A stretch of DNA of 64,000 nucleotides, from positions 368,679 to 432,678 of the forward strand of contig NZ_CP041765.1 in NCBI RefSeq assembly GCF_007559025.1, written 5' to 3'. The notes beneath the pieces were generated by a model. That model was not told the origin of the DNA. It made no database searches and worked only from the letters and a program-made list of their open reading frames with translations. This document shows, piece after piece, positions 24,519 through 32,966 of the stretch. How positions within the stretch are numbered: the stretch's first letter is position 1; each line of letters opens with the position of its first letter. Source of the stretch: Tomitella fengzijianii. GTDB lineage: Bacteria; Actinomycetota; Actinomycetes; Mycobacteriales; Mycobacteriaceae. The position numbers and the translations under genes were made by a program.

Positions 24519-26210
24519 GTGACCTCCCCTGCTGCGCCCGCCAACGGGCCCGCCGCCCCGGTGCTGCGGGCGTCGGACCTGACCCGGTGCCGGCACCGCA
24601 TCCACCGCGCCGCCACGCTGCCGCGCGGCGTGGCGCTGCCGGAGGAGTCGGGGAGCGTGGCGCAGCGCAGGGAGGCCGCGGCCGATCACCGTGAGCAGGT
24701 CCGCGCGCGGCTCTCCGAGGACCACCGGCGCCACAACCCGCGCGAAACCTGGGCCGAGGACGTGCACGGGGAGGCGCTCGCCGCCGCCGACCCGGCCGCG
24801 CGGCCGGACCGCGTGTGGAATGCGCGGCTCCCGCGGGAACTCGACACGCTGCGCGCCGGCGGCGTCGACCTGCTCATCCGCGACGACGACCGCGGCGGAT
24901 ACATCCCGGTGATCGTCGTCAACCACAAGGTGACCGACCCGGGCAGCGGGGCTGCGACGTCGCCGATGGGCGCGTGGGCGCCGCGCGCCGACCCGCACCG
25001 CAAGATGCGCGGGCAGACCCGCGACCAGGTGCGCCTGGCGCACGTGACCCGGATGCTCGAGCGGCTGGGGCTGGCGTCGCCCGCGCGGATGGGCGGCGCG
25101 ATCGGTTACGACGCCGACTGCATCGTCGCCTACGACCTCGGCGGGCCCGGCGGCATCCTCGAGCAGTACGACGCGCGCTACGCCGACCGCCAGGCGGTGG
25201 CCCGCGGACTCGTGGACACGGCCCCGGCCCGCGTCGCGGAGTGCGCGTCCTGCCCGTTCTGGCACGACCTCACCGGCCCCGACGGCCGGACCGTCGACGG
25301 GTGCGGGACGGTGCTGCGCGAGCGCCACGACGTGTCGCTGGTCGCCACCGGCCACCGCGGCACGATGCTGCGGGCCGCCGGCATCGGCACCATCGACCGG
25401 CTCGCGGCGTGGCAGGGGCGGGGACCCGACGAGTGGCACGGCGGCGGCTTCGACGACACGGTGGTGTCGGCGCGCGCCTGGCTGGTGGACGAGCCGCTGG
25501 TGCGGCGCGGCCCCCGCGTGACGGTGCCGCGCGCCGACGTCGAGGTGGACGTGGACATGGAGAGCTACCAGGAACACGGCGCCTACCTGTGGGGCACGCT
25601 CGTCACCGACGACGGCGCGGACCTGGGCTACCGGCCCTTCGTCACGTGGGACCCGGTGCCGACCGACGACGAGGCGCGCTCGTTCGCCGAGTTCTGGACG
25701 TGGCTCATGCGGCTGCGGGACGGGGCCCTGGCGGAGGGGCGCACGTTCGCCGCGTACTGCTACTCGCAGAACGCCGAGAACAAGTGGCTCCTCGGCTCGG
25801 CCACCCGCTTCCAGGGCTACCCGGCGATCCCGTCCGTCGACGAGGTGCGCGGGTTCATCGAGTCCGACCACTGGGTGGACATCTTCGAGTACGTCGGCGA
25901 GAACTTCGTGAGCCCGCGCGGCCGGGGGCTCAAGGTGCTGGCGCGGTTCGCCGGGTTCGACTGGCGCGACGACGACGCGGGCGGCGAGGCGTCGATGGCC
26001 TGGTACCGCGAGGCGGTGGGGTTCGACGGCGACGCGCCTGCACTCGACCAGCGCACCCGCGTACTCGAATACAACGAGGACGACGTGCGCGCCACCAAGG
26101 CGCTGCGGGAGTGGATGAGCGACGAGGCGGCCGACGAAGTCCCGTCCGTCGACGACCTGCCGGTGCCGGGCGAGGCCGAACTGCGGGCCATAGAAGCTGC
26201 GCTGGGCTGA
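24519..26210 (+). CDS. TM0106 family RecB-like putative nuclease
   Basis: A 563-residue protein with an N-terminal PD-(D/E)XK-like domain (LRASDLTRCRHR start; GGVDLLIRDDDRGGYIPVIV and VNHKVTD contain the Asp and Lys of the fold), a central Cys-bearing part (VAECASCPFWHDL and DGCGTVL, four Cys possible Fe-S or Zn site), and a C-terminal RNase-H-like domain: DVEVDVDMESY, WTWLMRLRD, and YNEDDVRATKALREWM. This is the order in the TM0106 family of predicted single-strand nucleases. The start is GTG 24519. The last five codons (A-A-L-G-stop) are the first unit of a 15-bp tandem repeat. Confidence 0.85.
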   Translation: MTSPAAPANGPAAPVLRASDLTRCRHRIHRAATLPRGVALPEESGSVAQRREAAADHREQVRARLSEDHRRHNPRETWAEDVHGEALAAADPAARPDRVWNARLPRELDTLRAGGVDLLIRDDDRGGYIPVIVVNHKVTDPGSGAATSPMGAWAPRADPHRKMRGQTRDQVRLAHVTRMLERLGLASPARMGGAIGYDADCIVAYDLGGPGGILEQYDARYADRQAVARGLVDTAPARVAECASCPFWHDLTGPDGRTVDGCGTVLRERHDVSLVATGHRGTMLRAAGIGTIDRLAAWQGRGPDEWHGGGFDDTVVSARAWLVDEPLVRRGPRVTVPRADVEVDVDMESYQEHGAYLWGTLVTDDGADLGYRPFVTWDPVPTDDEARSFAEFWTWLMRLRDGALAEGRTFAAYCYSQNAENKWLLGSATRFQGYPAIPSVDEVRGFIESDHWVDIFEYVGENFVSPRGRGLKVLARFAGFDWRDDDAGGEASMAWYREAVGFDGDAPALDQRTRVLEYNEDDVRATKALREWMSDEAADEVPSVDDLPVPGEAELRAIEAALG

Positions 26211-26270
26211 GCTGCGCTGGGCTGAGCTGCGCTGGGCTGAGCTGCGCTGGGCTGAGCTGCGCTGGGCTGG
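26196..26270 (+). repeat. 15-bp tandem repeat (5 copies) containing the nuclease stop codon
   Basis: Five tandem copies of GCTGCGCTGGGCTGA: 26196-26210, 26211-26225, 26226-26240, 26241-26255 and 26256-26270 (last base G). The first copy is the final four sense codons plus the TGA of the nuclease gene. Because 15 is a multiple of three, copies 2-4 each add another in-frame TGA. Probably arose by slippage. Confidence 0.95.
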
Positions 26271-26435
26271 ACCGGGCTGGCCTGAGCCGGGTGTCCACCG
26301 ATCGGGGGACACCCCGCTTCCCCCTGTGTTTCGCCTGGTCGCGGGACATACTCGGGGCGCGTTTCGTCGGATAGTGGAGTCATCGCCGGAACAGACCGGC
26401 ACACCGCAGGACCGACCCGCACAGGAGCATCCGTC

Positions 26436-26897
26436 ATGAGCATCACCACCCGCGCCACCGCCACCGTCCTCGCCTCGACCGTTCTCGCCGGCGGCGCCGC
26501 CACCGCGGCGCTGCTGGGCGCCGGTGCGGCGCAGGCGATGCCCACCGAGCACGACGCCACCGCCGTCATCACGGTCAACAACAACACCGACTCGACGATG
26601 TTCTACGACGGCGGTTTCGCCCGGGACGGGCAGTGGGTGGACGCGCCGCTCACACAGATCAATGCGCACAGCAGCGAGCGGATCACCGTCGACGGCTGGA
26701 ACGACGGCGTGGGCGCGACCATGAGCTACCACCTGTCCGGCAACTCGATGGCGCCGCGCGGCGACGTGACCCTGGTGGCCTCCGACTACGCGAACAACAC
26801 CGACACGGCGGGCACCAGCTGGCAGCAGCCCCTCGACGTCCACTCGTTCGTGCAGACCGGCCACCCGCACGCGAGCTTCGTGTTCGACATCAACTGA
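26436..26897 (+). CDS. Small secreted protein, possibly aegerolysin-like
   Basis: A 153-residue exported protein. A signal peptide (about residues 1-34) ends AGAAQA before MPTEHD. The mature part is beta-rich: VITVNNNTDSTMFYDGGF, DGQWVDAPLTQINAHSSERI, GVGATMSYHLSGNS. The order of an N-x-T strand, a W-containing loop, a Ser-rich turn and a final aromatic strand resembles aegerolysin-type small beta-sandwich proteins, but the similarity is by eye and weak. Start ATG 26436 lies after CAGGAG. Transcribed alone after the tandem repeat. Confidence 0.72.
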   Translation: MSITTRATATVLASTVLAGGAATAALLGAGAAQAMPTEHDATAVITVNNNTDSTMFYDGGFARDGQWVDAPLTQINAHSSERITVDGWNDGVGATMSYHLSGNSMAPRGDVTLVASDYANNTDTAGTSWQQPLDVHSFVQTGHPHASFVFDIN

Positions 26898-27166
26898 CCG
26901 GGGGCCGGTGACGGCGGCGCCGTACCGTGGCGGCTCCGACGCCTACCGGGCGCATGGCGCTTCGTGAAGCTCGGGATTGCGGAAGAGAACGTGTCCGGTG
27001 TCGCCGGGGCGGTGACGTGCGGCGACGCCTGTGGGCACGGACTCGACCTGCAGGCCTGTCGGAAGCGGCGACGACGCGAACGCTTCCGCAATACTTAGGC
27101 TTCGGAGAAGGCATCCAGCCCGGCAGAGACGGGCGCGAGGACCCGGGCCGGGCCGGGCAGTGCCGG

Positions 27167-27745
27167 TCACAGTCTCCGGTGCATGCCGAGCAGGTACTGG
27201 GCCTGGCCCAGGTGGGCCGTGCAGTCGCCGATCACGCTCACCAGCCGCGCGGCCACGGTGACCGGCGGGTCCCAGGCGCGGTCGACGACACGATCGAGCT
27301 CGTCGGTGGTGAGCGAGTCGAGGTAGCGGAGGGTCGCGGCGTGCACGTCGGCGTGATACCCGTCGAGCAGCGTCCCGTCCGTATGCACCTGCCCCACCTG
27401 TGCGGCGGTCTGGCCGTAGCCGGTGGCCTCCGGCGGGAACGGCAGGCCGAAGCGCTCGGCCCACGAGGGCCCCGCCGCTTCCGGGGTCGCGCCGGGGGCC
27501 GTCCACACCTGGCCGGTTCCCGCGGCGTCGGCCAGGTGGTCGTCCTGCACGCGGGTGAGGTGCCAGAGCAGCCACGCGATGCTGTTGGCCTCCGGGTCCG
27601 GACGCCAGGCGGCGACGTCGGACGTCACGCCGCCGGTCAGGCCTGCGACCTGCTCACGTATGCGGCCGAAGGAGTCGGTGAGCAGGGCGCGAGCGGGCGC
27701 CGCGGCGTCGTTGGGGCCGGAATCGATCGGGCCGGAATCGGTCAT
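27167..27745 (-). CDS. DinB family protein (DUF664-like)
   Basis: A 192-residue four-helix-bundle protein of the DinB/mycothiol-transferase superfamily. Three His residues expected to bind a divalent metal are present: LLWHLTRVQDDH, GYHADVHAATL and IGDCTAHLGQAQYLLG. Members include mycothiol-dependent S-transferases and isomerases. Start ATG 27745. The 269 bases between this gene and the convergent secreted-protein gene contain no recognisable gene or strong terminator. Confidence 0.85.
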   Translation of the reverse strand: MTDSGPIDSGPNDAAAPARALLTDSFGRIREQVAGLTGGVTSDVAAWRPDPEANSIAWLLWHLTRVQDDHLADAAGTGQVWTAPGATPEAAGPSWAERFGLPFPPEATGYGQTAAQVGQVHTDGTLLDGYHADVHAATLRYLDSLTTDELDRVVDRAWDPPVTVAARLVSVIGDCTAHLGQAQYLLGMHRRL

Positions 27746-27873
27746 TTCTGAGCTTCTTCCTGGCGGTGCGCAGGTGCGCGGGGGCCTCGCAGCCGACGGT
27801 ACGCGCGTGCTACGGCGCGGCGCGCCCGATCAGCGAGGCGAGGGTGCGCAGGCCGCGGGCGGCTGACCGGTCG

Positions 27874-29373
27874 TCACTTCCGCGGGGAGTTGCCGGCCAC
27901 GCCCGACGCGATGCCGCGCGCACGCTGCGCCGAGTGTGCGTGCGGCGCGGGGGTGCGGGGCCGGTCGTCCGACTCGCGGGTCAGCACCCGGCTCTCCTGC
28001 ATCTTGCCGCGGGTCAGGTTGTTTGCCAGGAAGTACTCGAGGCTGTCGTCGAGCACGTCCAGCCACGGCTCGTGCAGCGCGGGCGCCAGCGTGCCGGTGA
28101 GCGTGGAGCGGTAGCTGCGATTGCGGTAGCCCATGATGTCGGCCTGCTTGTCGTCGTGCCACTGCTTGAACAGCTCTCCCTGACGTTCCACGTGGAACTC
28201 GGGGTAGTCGGAGAACGACAGCAGGTCGCGGATGTAGGCGGCCTGGAAGTCGATTTCCTGCTCGTGCCCGTCCAGCGCGCACTCGCGCTCGAACCACGCG
28301 TCCACGTCGGCGGCCTGCGCGTCGGCGTCGGGCAGGGCGACGGTGCCGGCGATGACCTCCCGCGCGAACCACGCCTGCGCGTCGAACATGTTGAAGGTGA
28401 AGTACTGGTCCTGCATGCCCAGGAACAGCAACTTGGGGTTGGCCAGCGAGACCACGCCCTTGTACATCCCGCGCGGGTACAGCCTGTTGCGGGTGCGCAG
28501 GCCCAGCTCGTCGGGCAGGAACGGGAAGTGGTGCTGGTACCCGGTGCACATGACGATGGCGTCGACGTCCTCGCTGGTGCCATCGGCGAAGTGGGCCGTT
28601 TTGCCGTCGATTCGCTGCAGGAGCGGCACCTCGTCGAAGCGGTCGGGCCAGTCGTAGCCGGTGGGGGCGCTGCGGTAGCTGATGAGCACGCGGGCGGCGC
28701 CGTACTTGTAGCACTGGCTGCCGATGTCCTCCGCCGAGTAGCTGCTGCCGATGAGCAGCACGCGCTTGCCCGCGAACTCGACCGCGTCGCGGAAGTCGTG
28801 CGCGTGCAGGACGCGGCCCGGGAACGTCTCGACGCCGGGGAAGTGCGGCACGTTGGGCGTGGAGAAGTGGCCGGTGGCGGTGACGACGTAGTCGAACTCC
28901 TCCGACTCCAGCCGGCGGTCGTCGTGGTTCATCACCGTGACGGTGAAGCGGCCGGTGTCCTCCGAGTACTCGACCCAGCGCACTGCGTGGTTGAACCGGA
29001 TGTACTTGCGTGCGTCCGAACGCTCCAGGCGGCCCAGGATGTAGTCGTGCAGCACGGCGCGCGGCGGGTACGAGGGGATGGGGCGGCCGAAGTGCTCCTC
29101 GAACGAATAGTCGGCGAACTCCAGGCACTCCTTGGGGCCGTTGGACCACAGGTAGCGGTACATGCTGCCGTGCACCGGCTCGCCGTGCTCGTCCAGGCCG
29201 GTGCGCCAGGTGTAGTTCCACATGCCGCCCAGGTCGGACTGCTTTTCGAAGCACACGATCTCGGGGATGGGACGTCCTGCGCGGCGGGCCGATTCGAAGG
29301 CCCGGAGCTGTGCGAGGCCGGAGGGGCCCGCACCCAGAATCGCGATCCTCGGCGACGATGTGCTCTGCGTCAA
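27874..29373 (-). CDS. tmm: Trimethylamine monooxygenase (flavin-containing monooxygenase)
   Basis: A 499-residue FAD/NADPH enzyme that oxidises trimethylamine to its N-oxide. It follows bacterial Tmm closely: [20 protein letters not shown] (FAD GxGxxG), [37 protein letters not shown], the FMO signature [13 protein letters not shown], the second nucleotide motif [27 protein letters not shown], and [11 protein letters not shown]. After the usual end ([10 protein letters not shown]) there are about 45 extra residues, Ala/Arg/His-rich. The start is TTG 29373 with GAGGAG 8 bases upstream, an uncommon start choice. A perfect palindrome just upstream is a probable operator. Confidence 0.9.
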   Translation of the reverse strand: MTQSTSSPRIAILGAGPSGLAQLRAFESARRAGRPIPEIVCFEKQSDLGGMWNYTWRTGLDEHGEPVHGSMYRYLWSNGPKECLEFADYSFEEHFGRPIPSYPPRAVLHDYILGRLERSDARKYIRFNHAVRWVEYSEDTGRFTVTVMNHDDRRLESEEFDYVVTATGHFSTPNVPHFPGVETFPGRVLHAHDFRDAVEFAGKRVLLIGSSYSAEDIGSQCYKYGAARVLISYRSAPTGYDWPDRFDEVPLLQRIDGKTAHFADGTSEDVDAIVMCTGYQHHFPFLPDELGLRTRNRLYPRGMYKGVVSLANPKLLFLGMQDQYFTFNMFDAQAWFAREVIAGTVALPDADAQAADVDAWFERECALDGHEQEIDFQAAYIRDLLSFSDYPEFHVERQGELFKQWHDDKQADIMGYRNRSYRSTLTGTLAPALHEPWLDVLDDSLEYFLANNLTRGKMQESRVLTRESDDRPRTPAPHAHSAQRARGIASGVAGNSPRK

Positions 29374-29387
29374 GTGTCTACTCCTCA

Positions 29388-29408
29388 GTTATCGGACAAC
29401 CCGATAAC
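29388..29408. promoter_or_regulatory. Palindromic operator candidate upstream of tmm
   Basis: GTTATCGG-ACAAC-CCGATAAC: perfect 8-bp arms (29388-29395 and 29401-29408), 5-bp spacer, directly 5' of the tmm ribosome-binding site. A related ATAACCTTTATCAC stretch continues outward. Position suggests repression of tmm by a dimeric regulator not encoded next to it. Confidence 0.6.
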
Positions 29409-29508
29409 CTTTATCACGATTCTGCACAAAAGGCCCGTCGGGTGAAGACGGTCACGACGGCGCGCAGGTGCCCGCCGCAGGCGCCTGTGCGGGATCGGGG
29501 AGCGCCGC

Positions 29509-30771
29509 TCAACGCGTGATTCCGGTGTGCCCCAGGCTGTAACGGCCCGGCTGCGGCCACACCGCGAGCCCGTGCGGCCCGTCGCCCACGGGGATCTTCT
29601 TGATCAGGTGCCCGTCCGCGGTGTCGAGCACGTACACCGCGTCGTCGTAGCGCCCGGAGAGCCACAGCTGCGTGCCGTCGGCGTTGAGCCCGCCCATGTC
29701 CGGGCTGCCGCCGCCGGGGATGTGCCACTTGGTGATGGGCTCGCCGGTGTAGGCGTCGAGCACGCTCACGCTGCCCTCGCCGCGGTTGGTGACGAACATG
29801 CGCTCGGCGTCGCGTGAGAGGTAGATGCCGTGCGCGCACTGGCCGGTCGGGATGAACCGGTCGACCCGGGTGGCGGCGCCGTCGATCACCCAGACGCCGT
29901 CCGCGTCGCAGTCGGCCACGAAGTACTCGGACGCGTCCGGCGCCAGCTTGATGTCCTGCGGGCCCATGTGCGTGTTGCGGGTGGGCATGTCGATGACGCG
30001 CTCCAGCTGATGGCTCTGCACGTCGACCACCGCGACGCGCCCGGCGAACTCGCAGGTGAACAGGGCGGTCCTGCCGTCGGCGGAGAAGTCGGCGTGGTCG
30101 ATGCCGCTGCACTCCGGCGTGGGCGTGACGTCCTGGACCTCCCAGGTGTGCGGGTCGTACCAGACCAGTTCCTTGCGGGCCTCCGCCACGGAGATCGCGG
30201 ACGCCCCGTCCGGCGTGAAGTACATGTTGTACGGGTCGATCACGGGGAACGTCGCGCCCGGCTCGCCCGTGTTCGGGTCGAAGGGCGTCGCGTGATTGCC
30301 GGTGTCGTCGATGGCGTAGAGCGTCTTCATGTCGTACGACGGCACCACATGCTGCAACTCCCCGCTGAGCTGGTACTTCCCGACCACCTCGAAGGTGTTC
30401 TGGTCGATCACCCACACGTCGCTGCTGTCGTTGTGCGGCACATACACCAGCGGTTTCGCCTGCGCGGCCGTCTCCGAGAGCATGTCGGCGCCCGCATTCG
30501 AGTAGATGTTGTGCGGGTCGGTCACGGGCGGCATGCCGGGCAGCGCGTCCGGATCCGCGGGAGGAGCCGCTTCGCCGGTGGTTGCCGGCGCCTGCGCGTC
30601 CCCTGTGGCCTGGGCCGCCTGGTCCGGCGTCGGCGTGGACGCAGGCTCGACGGCGTCGCTGCTCGAGCAGCCGGCCGCGACGAGGGCGAGGACCGCGACG
30701 GCGATGCCGGCCCGGGCGGTCGGCCTGCCGCCGAGCGTGCCGATCAGTCGGTTGCCCTTGCGCATCTGCAT
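29509..30771 (-). CDS. YncE/YVTN-type beta-propeller lipoprotein
   Basis: A 420-residue exported lipoprotein: signal peptide with lipobox LVAAGC, a Pro/Ala/Thr linker, then repeated beta-propeller blades seen as VYVPHNDSSDVWVIDQNTFEVV, LYAIDDTGNHATPFDPNTGE, ALFTCEFAGRVAVVDVQSHQ, MFVTNRGEGSVSVLDAYTGE and LWLSGRYDDAVYVLDTADGH (short excerpts of each blade). Such proteins bind partners or small ligands at the cell surface. ATG 30765 gives better spacing to GAAGGGA than 30771. The polysaccharide deacetylase gene lies 55 bp upstream in the same direction, so the two may share a transcript. Confidence 0.85.
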   Translation of the reverse strand: MQMRKGNRLIGTLGGRPTARAGIAVAVLALVAAGCSSSDAVEPASTPTPDQAAQATGDAQAPATTGEAAPPADPDALPGMPPVTDPHNIYSNAGADMLSETAAQAKPLVYVPHNDSSDVWVIDQNTFEVVGKYQLSGELQHVVPSYDMKTLYAIDDTGNHATPFDPNTGEPGATFPVIDPYNMYFTPDGASAISVAEARKELVWYDPHTWEVQDVTPTPECSGIDHADFSADGRTALFTCEFAGRVAVVDVQSHQLERVIDMPTRNTHMGPQDIKLAPDASEYFVADCDADGVWVIDGAATRVDRFIPTGQCAHGIYLSRDAERMFVTNRGEGSVSVLDAYTGEPITKWHIPGGGSPDMGGLNADGTQLWLSGRYDDAVYVLDTADGHLIKKIPVGDGPHGLAVWPQPGRYSLGHTGITR

Positions 30772-30826
30772 TCCCTTCGGTCCGGTGCGGTTGTCGTCGG
30801 TGTCTGGCGGTGTTCGTCGGTGCCGG

Positions 30827-31621
30827 TCAGCGCAGCAGTTCGGTGCCCGTCACCCCGGTGAGGCCGCGCCGCGCCAGGTCGTCGAGCACCAGGGGCAGCG
30901 CGGCCACCGTGCTGCTGCGACCCAGGTGGAGGCTGATGACGCTGCCGGCGGTGGCGCGCGCGACGGCGGCGCGGATGGTGCCGGTGGAGGTGCCCTTCCA
31001 GTCGGTCGAGTCGATGTCGTAGTTGAGGATCCGGGCGTACCCCGCGCGCCCGGCCTGCACGCACTCCTCGTCGGTGGCGTACTGGCCGTCGGACTGACGG
31101 AAGAACGCGCCGGGCCCGCCGGTGAGGCGGTGGATCTCGTCGCGGCAGCGCACGATCTCCTCGTACATCGCATCGGGGCCGTAGGTGGACAGCGGCGGGT
31201 GGCTCCAGGTGTGATTGCCCAGTTCGTGGCCTCCATCGAGGATGATCCGGGCGGCATCGGGCTCCGACGCGAGCCATCGGCCGATGGCGAAGACGGTGGC
31301 GTGTGCGCCGTGGTCGGCGAGGATGTCGGTGACGCGGCGGGTGATCGCGAGGGGGCCGGTCCCGTGGAACGTGAGCGCCACCTGAGGCCTGGAGCCGGAG
31401 CCGCGCACGATGGCGCGCGCCGGAGAACCGGGGGCCCACGTGGGGGTGGTGGAAGGGTCTGCGGCCGTGGTGGTTTCCGCGGCGGCCGACGCGGCCGGGG
31501 AGGTCGTGGAGGAGGTGGCCGCCGTGGTTCCGTCGGCCGCCGAGCATCCTGTCGCCACCACGGCGGCGGAGCCCAGACCGATGCCCAGGAGCGACCGCCG
31601 TGTCAGGCGGCGCTCCAGCAT
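30827..31621 (-). CDS. Polysaccharide deacetylase-like lipoprotein with altered catalytic motif
   Basis: A 264-residue NodB-fold protein. The N-terminus ERRLTRRSLLGIGLGS is a twin-arginine-type signal ending in the lipobox VATGC. The first NodB motif, normally TFDDG with a catalytic Asp and a metal-binding Asp, reads VALTFHGTGP here, so both Asp are replaced. The metal His pair is kept (LGNHTWSHPPL), while the usual RPPYG is RQSDGQY and the late motif is YDIDSTDWKG. It may be a binding-only domain or use different chemistry; the TFHG form recurs in actinobacterial paralogues as I recall. It precedes the beta-propeller lipoprotein gene. Confidence 0.82.
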   Translation of the reverse strand: MLERRLTRRSLLGIGLGSAAVVATGCSAADGTTAATSSTTSPAASAAAETTTAADPSTTPTWAPGSPARAIVRGSGSRPQVALTFHGTGPLAITRRVTDILADHGAHATVFAIGRWLASEPDAARIILDGGHELGNHTWSHPPLSTYGPDAMYEEIVRCRDEIHRLTGGPGAFFRQSDGQYATDEECVQAGRAGYARILNYDIDSTDWKGTSTGTIRAAVARATAGSVISLHLGRSSTVAALPLVLDDLARRGLTGVTGTELLR

Positions 31622-31770
31622 GGTGCGGCCCCTCCCGGTGGCGAGTGCAGTGGTCTCGACGTGCTGCGGCAGCGCGCTCGCGGGCGGTGTGCGCCCGTGC
31701 CGAGAGCCCTCAGTGTGGACCGTGTCACGCTAACAGACTCCGGGGCGGGCGGCGGTCCGTCGTGCGGGAG

Positions 31771-32538
31771 CTACCGCGGCGCCATGCGAAGCGCGCCGTC
31801 GAGGCGGATGGTCTCGCCGTTGAGGTAGTCGTGCTCGACGATCATGCCCGCGAGCTGGGCGTACTCGTCGGGCCGGGCGAGGCGTTTGGGGAAGGGGACG
31901 CCCTCGGCGAGCCCGGCCCGGAACTCCTCGGCGACGCCCGCGAGCATGGGGGTGTCGACGATGCCGGGCGCGATGGTGTTGACGCGGATGCCCTGCTGGG
32001 CGAGGTCGCGGGCCGCGGGGACCGTCATTCCGGCGACCCCGCCCTTGGAGGCCGAGTAGGCGATCTGCCCGATCTGCCCCTCGAACGCGGCGACGGACGC
32101 CGTGTTGATGACCACACCGCGCTGTCCGGACTCGTCCACGGGCTCGGTCCCGGCGATGGCGTCGGCGGCGAGGCGCATGACGTTGAAAGTGCCCAGCAGG
32201 TTGACCGTGATCACCGTGCGGAACAGCTCGAGGTCGTGGGGCCCGGTTTTGGACAGGATGCGCCCGGCCCATCCGACCCCGGCGCAGTTGACGACGATGC
32301 GCAGCGGCGCGCCGGAGTCTGCCGCCTGCTCCACCGCCTCCGTGACCTGGCCCTCGTCGGTGACGTCGGCCGGGACCAGCGTGACGCCGGCGGGAACGTC
32401 CGCGTCGGCGCGGTCGATCGAACCTTGCAGGTCGATGCCGAAGACCGTCGCCCCCCTGTCCGCCAGTAGTTTCGCGGTGGCGGCGCCGAGCCCCGATGCG
32501 CCGCCGGTGACGATGGCGGAGGTTCCTGCGATGTCCAT
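31771..32538 (-). CDS. SDR family oxidoreductase (3-hydroxyacyl-CoA dehydrogenase type-2-like)
   Basis: A 255-residue classical short-chain dehydrogenase. VTGGASGLGAATAKLL is the nucleotide motif, followed by an Asp (GIDLQGS) that favours NAD. NCAGVGWAGR is the NAG motif, INTASVAAFEGQIGQIAYSASKGG holds the Ser and YxxxK, and PGIVDTPML follows. The closest family by pattern is the HSD10/3-hydroxyacyl-CoA dehydrogenase group (VAAFEGQIGQAAYSASKGG), suggesting beta-oxidation of branched acyl-CoA or steroid substrates. The start ATG has CAGGAG upstream. Confidence 0.9.
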   Translation of the reverse strand: MDIAGTSAIVTGGASGLGAATAKLLADRGATVFGIDLQGSIDRADADVPAGVTLVPADVTDEGQVTEAVEQAADSGAPLRIVVNCAGVGWAGRILSKTGPHDLELFRTVITVNLLGTFNVMRLAADAIAGTEPVDESGQRGVVINTASVAAFEGQIGQIAYSASKGGVAGMTVPAARDLAQQGIRVNTIAPGIVDTPMLAGVAEEFRAGLAEGVPFPKRLARPDEYAQLAGMIVEHDYLNGETIRLDGALRMAPR

Positions 32539-32597
32539 GCTGCACTCCTGTTCACCCGTCGGGTCCCGCATCGCACGATAGCCGCTGCGCGCACGCG

Positions 32598-32638
32598 GCA
32601 GGCCGCATCGCAATGGAATGCATTGCGCTGCGGCCTGC
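32598..32638 (-). terminator. Long hairpin after the 46-residue peptide gene
   Basis: An 18-bp stem with one mismatch: left arm 32598-32615, spacer GAATG, right arm 32621-32638. On the minus strand it begins 7 bases after the peptide gene stop. No U-run follows. It also contains the perfect core CGCAATG-GAATG-CATTGCG. Confidence 0.6.
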
Positions 32639-32645
32639 AGTCGGG

Positions 32646-32786
32646 TCAGAGCGAGTCGCTCATCTTGTCGCCGATGTCCCACAGCTTGCCGGCGAGATCG
32701 GACGAGCCCGCGGCATCGAGGAAGTCGGACAGCACCCAGAACGGCTCGGCCAGGGACGTGTTGACGAGGTCGGTGATCGAACCCAT
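32646..32786 (-). CDS. 46-residue amphipathic peptide, possible PorA/PorH-type porin subunit
   Basis: Translation from ATG 32786 gives 46 residues: it starts MGSITDLVNTSLAEPFWVLS and ends KLWDIGDKMSDSL. A GAGGAGA ribosome-binding site lies 5 bases upstream. There is no signal peptide, net charge is acidic, and hydrophobic residues recur every 3-4 positions (I4, L7/V8, L12, L19, F22/L23, A26, L31, L35, I38, M42), giving amphipathic helices. Corynebacterial PorA and PorH outer-membrane channels are 45-57 residues with these properties and no signal sequence. Homology is not shown; the match is in size and pattern. It has its own hairpin downstream and an inverted repeat upstream. Confidence 0.65.
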   Translation of the reverse strand: MGSITDLVNTSLAEPFWVLSDFLDAAGSSDLAGKLWDIGDKMSDSL

Positions 32787-32806
32787 GACATCTCCTCGGG
32801 TCATTG

Positions 32807-32828
32807 AATATGTGACGTACAGCATATT
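32807..32828 (-). promoter_or_regulatory. Inverted repeat in the promoter of the small peptide gene
   Basis: AATATG (32807-32812) and CATATT (32823-32828) are perfect 6-bp arms, 10 bp apart, starting about 20 bases upstream of the peptide start codon in an AT-rich patch. On the minus strand CATATT could also serve as a -10. The regulator is unknown. Confidence 0.4.
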
Positions 32829-32867
32829 GGACGGGGTCAGGGAAGTCCACCCGTGAGATGGGGAAAT

Positions 32868-32908
32868 GACGCCGCCCCCGCAGCCGGAGAGGCTGCGGGG
32901 GCGGCGTC
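32868..32908 (-). terminator. Strong hairpin terminator after sodA
   Basis: A perfect 18-bp stem, 32868-32885 with 32891-32908, loop GGAGA. It lies 58 bases beyond the sodA stop; ATTTCCCC follows on the minus strand. It separates sodA from the small peptide gene. Confidence 0.85.
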
Positions 32909-32966
32909 GATGTGCGTGGCGACCGGGCCGTCGGGGACGGCGACCCGGAACCGTGCGCGGCCGGGC

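Noticed and set aside
26196-26270. CRISPR array
   Set aside because: The 15-bp units are directly adjacent with no spacers and no cas genes are near.
30506-31828. 440-codon plus-strand frame
   Set aside because: Antisense to the beta-propeller lipoprotein and deacetylase-like genes, with low-complexity Gly/Arg translation.
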